A DNA stretch of 8,378 nt, from contig DTSG01000281.1 of NCBI GenBank assembly GCA_012965455.1, forward strand, positions 1 through 8,378, given 5' to 3'. The notes below the pieces were generated by a model, which was not told the DNA's origin, ran no database searches, and saw only the letters and a program-made list of their open reading frames with translations. Position numbers and translations under genes: made by a program. Positions 5,082 through 8,378 of this stretch are shown here, in pieces (the stretch's first letter is position 1; every line of letters begins with the position of its first letter). The stretch comes from Planctomycetaceae bacterium (GTDB lineage Bacteria > Planctomycetota > Planctomycetia > Pirellulales > Pirellulaceae).

Positions 5082-6068
5082 ATGGCATACCTAATTGGAA
5101 TTGATGAAGCTGGATACGGTCCGTTTCTTGGACCACTCTGTATCGGAGCCACGCTCTGGCAAATCCCAGACTCGCGACACACCAACGAATTCGATCTGTA
5201 TGACGAATTACAAGATTGCGTTACGACGACTTTAAAAGATAAATCTCGTATCATGGTCGGTGATTCGAAACTTGCATACAAACCCAAATTAGGGCTACAG
5301 AATTTAGAAAGAGCGGTACATGCTTTCACTAACTTATTATCGCCTCCGGCAGACCAAGCAAATATTATGACCTGTCCAGACTTTCAGTCTTGGATGAAAA
5401 CGATCGGAATTCAGTGGCAGGCGTGGTCGGATACCTCGCCCTGGTTTAAAGATTACAACTGTGAACTACCAGTGGATGCTGACAAATCAATCATCCCGGA
5501 CCTACATTCCAATCTGGAAACCACCTTGTCTGCTCAGGGAATCCAGTTTCTTGATGCTAAGGTCATGTGTATACCAGCAGCGCGATTCAATTACCTACTA
5601 AACTCCTTTCCAACCAAAGGAGCACTACTATCGCACTGTTCGCTGGAACTTGCACAATCAATCGTCGCTAACCATCCGCCTGCCCCGCTGCTCGTACATT
5701 GCGACAAACACGGTGGCCGCAATCGATATAGTCATTTATTGCAACAATTATTTCCCGACTACTGGATCGAGATTGCCGAGGAAAGCACGGCGATCAGTCG
5801 CTATTATTTCGGTCCCCCTGAACAACGTATACAATTTCGGTTTGTCGCCAAAGGCGAAGGATTTCTACCAACGGCACTGGCATCAATGTATGCGAAATAC
5901 ACTCGAGAACTCAGTATGCAGGCGTTTAATCAATACTGGCAGCAGCACGTAAAAGACATTAAACCGACTGCCGGTTACCCCCAAGATGCCCGTCGCTTTC
6001 GGGCAGAAATTGACGATCAACTCCAGGGCTTAAACATTCTAGAGGAGGCACTCTGGCGACAATGTTAA
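5082..6068 (+). CDS. RNase HII-like protein, enlarged
   Basis: The 328-residue product opens with LIGIDEAGYGPFLGPL, very close to the first RNase HII motif (Asp8, Glu9). It also has a DSK motif (61-63), Asp208 in VHCDKHGGRNRY, KGEGFLPTALASMYAKYTRE (Glu259, Lys272) where RNase HII has K-G/A-D...A-K-x-T-R, and AGYPQDARRF near the end, like the family's GYPT-x-x-H segment. These are in RNase HII order, so the fold and a metal-dependent RNA/DNA-hybrid nuclease site are likely; the fourth acidic residue is Glu rather than Asp. RNase HII is about 200-220 residues; here DSK to Asp208 spans about 145 residues, against roughly 65 in ordinary RNase HII, indicating an insertion of about 80 (roughly 90-170). 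The ATG at 5082 is chosen because the motif starts right after it; upstream in-frame codons fall in the terminator arm. It may be a paralog with another substrate. Confidence 0.75.
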   Translation: MAYLIGIDEAGYGPFLGPLCIGATLWQIPDSRHTNEFDLYDELQDCVTTTLKDKSRIMVGDSKLAYKPKLGLQNLERAVHAFTNLLSPPADQANIMTCPDFQSWMKTIGIQWQAWSDTSPWFKDYNCELPVDADKSIIPDLHSNLETTLSAQGIQFLDAKVMCIPAARFNYLLNSFPTKGALLSHCSLELAQSIVANHPPAPLLVHCDKHGGRNRYSHLLQQLFPDYWIEIAEESTAISRYYFGPPEQRIQFRFVAKGEGFLPTALASMYAKYTRELSMQAFNQYWQQHVKDIKPTAGYPQDARRFRAEIDDQLQGLNILEEALWRQC

Positions 6069-6190
6069 CGATACTGCTGTCTATCTCTCAATCACGTTAG
6101 GCATACCTGAAATACCCTTTTGGGCTTAGACTAAATGAATATTCACTGGTAACACGACCAACACGCCAACCTCTCCCAACGGCCGACGAT

Positions 6191-7414
6191 ATGTTTGACG
6201 CCCAACAATTCAAATCCGATTTTCCAGTGCTACAGCAAGTCGTGCATGGTGACAAACCGTTGGTCTACTTAGATACCGCTGCATCCTCTCAAAAACCGCA
6301 AGTTGTGATTGATGCTCTCAGTCGCATCGATAGTACTGTCTATGCCAACGTCCACCGCGGCGCCCATTGGTTGAGTGATCAAAGCACTACACTTTATGAA
6401 GAAGCGCGTGACTGTGTCACCACATTCATCGGTGCCGAAAGTTCCAAAGAAATCGTTTTCACTCAGGGTACGACCGCTGGCATTAACTTAGTGGCGCGCT
6501 GCTGGTCAGAAAACAACATCTCCGCCGGTGATGAAATCGTTCTCACGCAACTAGAGCATCATTCCAACATTGTCCCTTGGCAACAAGTCGCCCAACGCTG
6601 GGGCGCCGTTATCCGCTGGGCCAACGTAACCGATGATGGCCAAATCGACATGGAGCATTACACTAGTTTACTTAACGAAAAAACAAAAATAGTCGCGTTT
6701 ACGATGTGCTCAAATGTGCTCGGTTCCATCACTCCAGCCGCTGAGATCATCACTGCCGCACACGACGCAGACGCTATTGTGATGGTCGATGCCGCACAAG
6801 CAGCCCCACATCAAAGCATCGATGTCCAGCAACTCGACGCCGACTTCCTCGCATTTAGTGCTCACAAAATGCTAGGTCCTTCCGGCATAGGTATCCTCTA
6901 CGGTAAACAACACCTACTAGCCAGCATGCCTCCGTTCTTAGGTGGCGGCAGTATGATCGATGTTGTAACTCAAGACGATTTCAAGCTGGCAGATCTTCCC
7001 GCAAAATTTGAAGCAGGCACTCCGCCCATTTCACCCGTGCTAGCGTTTCCAACGGCCATTGATTACTTACAGAACATTGGCTTGGAATCCATCGGCCAAC
7101 ACATCGAATCACTCGTCAAGTTAACGCATCAACAATTTTCCGAAATACCCCAAGTGCAGATCCACGGCCCATCCCCGGACCAAAAATCTGGAATTGTTAA
7201 TTTTACGATTGCTGGAGTGCATCCGCACGACTTAACCCACGCCTTAGATAACCAAGGCGTTGCCATCCGTGCTGGGCATCACTGTGCCATGCCGCTACAC
7301 CAACGACTCGGTATGCCTGCGAGCGCTCGAGCTAGCTTCTATCTCTATAATACCGCTGAGGACGTTCAGGCCTTGACGACAGCTGTCAACAAAGCGATTT
7401 CGCTGTTTTGCTAA
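6191..7414 (+). CDS. sufS: Cysteine desulfurase, SufS type
   Basis: SufS is a PLP enzyme that removes sulfur from cysteine and passes it, through SufE or SufU, to the SufBCD scaffold for Fe-S cluster assembly. The 407 residues match the usual length (about 406). The N-terminus reads FKSDFPVL, then LVYLDTAASSQKP. His123 and His124 lie in QLEHHSNIVPW, and Asp200 and Gln203 in MVDAAQAAPH contact PLP. Lys226 in AFSAHKMLGPSGIG is the Schiff-base lysine. Cys365 in RAGHHCAMPLHQRLG is the persulfide-carrying cysteine, and Arg380 in ASARASFYLYNT binds the substrate carboxylate. All essential residues are present. The short RAGHHC loop marks group II (SufS/CsdA) rather than IscS. No suf partner is adjacent. 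No Shine-Dalgarno precedes the start. The 3' end shares bases with the convergent phosphatase gene. Confidence 0.93.
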   Translation: MFDAQQFKSDFPVLQQVVHGDKPLVYLDTAASSQKPQVVIDALSRIDSTVYANVHRGAHWLSDQSTTLYEEARDCVTTFIGAESSKEIVFTQGTTAGINLVARCWSENNISAGDEIVLTQLEHHSNIVPWQQVAQRWGAVIRWANVTDDGQIDMEHYTSLLNEKTKIVAFTMCSNVLGSITPAAEIITAAHDADAIVMVDAAQAAPHQSIDVQQLDADFLAFSAHKMLGPSGIGILYGKQHLLASMPPFLGGGSMIDVVTQDDFKLADLPAKFEAGTPPISPVLAFPTAIDYLQNIGLESIGQHIESLVKLTHQQFSEIPQVQIHGPSPDQKSGIVNFTIAGVHPHDLTHALDNQGVAIRAGHHCAMPLHQRLGMPASARASFYLYNTAEDVQALTTAVNKAISLFC

Positions 7415-7968
7415 TCTTCTGCAGAAACTTGCTCGTCACTATCCTGCAGCGTACTCCAATACTGCTTCACCACTGTGCGGGCTGGTAACGTCGAGTGTAC
7501 GTGCGGTCTTTTTGAAAGCAGATGTTCTTGAGCTTGCTCAGGGTTCATATCACGATGAGCCATCAACCAACAAAGGGCCACAGTCGCGCTGCGACCTCGC
7601 CCAGCCTTGCAATGTACATACACATTATGACCTTGTTCTACGTGCTGCTGAATGAACGCCACTCCGCGTTGAATGCTATCTAAAGAGGGAGCTGTGAAGT
7701 CAATTGTTGGAACACGCAACTGCTCAATTCCAAAATGATCGTATTGCTTCACAGGACCACCATATTCGTTGCAGGTATTAACGACCGCCTGCACTCCCAG
7801 CTCAGACATAGCGGCCACATCAAACCAAAAAGGAAACGCGCCGACGATCACTTGGTCGTCAATAAAGTCCCACCAATGGCGAATTCGTAATACCTTGCCG
7901 AGCAGCACATTCCACGCCAACGTTGGTATGAAAATAATACGTGCACCCAGCCATTTCAATGCATTCAT
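7411..7968 (-). CDS. PTPMT1-like dual-specificity phosphatase (probable phosphatidylglycerophosphate phosphatase)
   Basis: This 185-residue protein carries the Cys-x5-Arg signature in VYVHCKAGRGRSATVA (Cys120, Arg126), with the likely general acid Asp90 in LRVPTIDFTAPSL. The stretch from residue 82 to the signature closely resembles mammalian PTPMT1 as I recall it (EQL, then a V/T-x-D-x-T loop, then the YVHCKAGR-x-RSAT core). The upstream IDDQVIVGAFPF and NTCNEYGG also have counterparts there. PTPMT1 removes the phosphate from phosphatidylglycerophosphate to give phosphatidylglycerol for cardiolipin synthesis, and to my knowledge a mammalian-type enzyme has been described in Rhodopirellula baltica. 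Residues 4-27 are hydrophobic (ARIIFIPTLAWNVLL) and may anchor it to the membrane. Protein tyrosine phosphatase activity is an alternative. The gene converges on sufS with stop codons overlapping in CTAA. Confidence 0.8.
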   Translation of the reverse strand: MNALKWLGARIIFIPTLAWNVLLGKVLRIRHWWDFIDDQVIVGAFPFWFDVAAMSELGVQAVVNTCNEYGGPVKQYDHFGIEQLRVPTIDFTAPSLDSIQRGVAFIQQHVEQGHNVYVHCKAGRGRSATVALCWLMAHRDMNPEQAQEHLLSKRPHVHSTLPARTVVKQYWSTLQDSDEQVSAED

Positions 7969-8151
7969 GTTGTTCTTAAAACCTTTGACTATTCAGCAAT
8001 TACATGCACTCCCTTACATCTCACGCGAAATGATAACACAGAAAGAAAAATATCTATACACGTCCATCGGTTCTTTCAACGGTGCGCCCCCGAACACACA
8101 CAAATCGATATCAGTGTTTCGTATCTGTCGTTCAGTTATTATGATGGCGGC
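7969..8151. other. Divergent spacer between the phosphatase and phosphohexomutase genes
   Basis: This 183-bp gap separates two divergent starts. TTGACT at 7985-7990 resembles a -35, but no matching -10 is found at 16-18 bp on the plus strand. TATACA (8055-8060) is a weak -10 candidate without a -35. The frame of the downstream gene stays open through much of this gap but has no family similarity before the ATG at 8152. No convincing palindrome or Shine-Dalgarno was seen. Confidence 0.3.
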
Positions 8152-8378
8152 ATGTCAGAAAAACCAATTATCAGCGTTAGTGGCCTGCGAGGAATCGTCG
8201 GAGAAAGCCTAACGCCTGAACTAATCCAAAACTATACCGCCGCCTACTTACGTTTCCTCGACAACGCTGGGTTCACTGGGCCAATCGTCACGAGCCGCGA
8301 TGGTCGCGAAAGCGGAGCGGCCATACTGGAACAAATAAAGTCCATCGTAGCCTCAGGCGGTCGCAGCGTCATCGACGG
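8152..8378 (+). CDS. glmM: Phosphohexomutase N-terminus, probably phosphoglucosamine mutase
   Basis: The first 75 codons are present and the window ends inside the gene. The start PIISVSGLRGIVGESLTPEL is the typical N-terminus of the alpha-D-phosphohexomutase superfamily, with the S-G-x-R-G element of the sugar-phosphate-binding domain. It is followed by IVTSRDGRESGAAI, matching the family's GRD-x-R-x-SG strand and loop. The catalytic phosphoserine would come after the cut. GlmM interconverts glucosamine-6-phosphate and glucosamine-1-phosphate on the way to UDP-GlcNAc; phosphomannomutase and phosphoglucomutase share this N-terminus, so the substrate is uncertain. The ATG at 8152 is chosen because similarity begins right after it; the ATG pair at 8141-8146 is in another frame. 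Confidence 0.7.
   Translation, partial: MSEKPIISVSGLRGIVGESLTPELIQNYTAAYLRFLDNAGFTGPIVTSRDGRESGAAILEQIKSIVASGGRSVID

Noticed and set aside
6115..6124. CCCTTTTGGG palindrome before sufS as a terminator
   Set aside because: A three-base-pair stem with no T-run is too weak; probably chance.
7769..8212. Plus-strand open frame across the phosphatase start and glmM start
   Set aside because: It is antisense to the phosphatase N-terminus and then out of frame with glmM; no motif, and composition is that of a shadow frame.

Overview
The window looks like a piece of a planctomycete chromosome, probably of the Rhodopirellula/Pirellula group. This rests on gene content and protein style, not on a search: a kdsB-pyrG pair, a UvrC that ends after its nuclease domain, a divergent free-standing MraZ, a large RNase HII-like protein, and a PTPMT1-type lipid phosphatase of a kind otherwise best known from mitochondria. 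Base composition is moderate, and most genes lack a clear Shine-Dalgarno sequence. Nearly all genes are housekeeping. No mobile-element gene, CRISPR array, rRNA or tRNA was seen.

Layout. Bases 1-165 are the 3' end of kdsB (CMP-KDO synthesis). After a leader rich in short repeats and palindromes comes pyrG (CTP synthase, 333-2009, +). CTP is the co-substrate of KdsB, so the pair is metabolically coherent. Convergent to pyrG is a two-gene unit on the minus strand: a DUF1844 protein with an acidic 9-residue tandem repeat (4008-3517), then uvrC (3490-2084). A 342-bp divergent intergenic region (4009-4350) holds three copies of a TGGGT-N5-ACCCA palindrome. One copy lies just downstream of a TATAAT box for the DUF1844-uvrC unit. 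The other two precede mraZ (4351-4836, +).

MraZ is followed by a striking 160-bp inverted-repeat element (4860-5019) that can fold into a three-way junction and whose outer arms look like a bidirectional terminator. A TATAAT box follows, then an RNase HII-like gene (5082-6068, +). Next come sufS (cysteine desulfurase, 6191-7414, +) and, convergent with it and sharing stop-codon bases, a PTPMT1-like dual-specificity phosphatase (7968-7411, -). The window ends in the first 75 codons of a phosphohexomutase, probably glmM (8152 onward, +).

The points most worth a second look are the palindrome family linking mraZ with the uvrC unit, the 160-bp structured element, the recently expanded 27-bp coding repeat, and the enlarged RNase HII-like protein.
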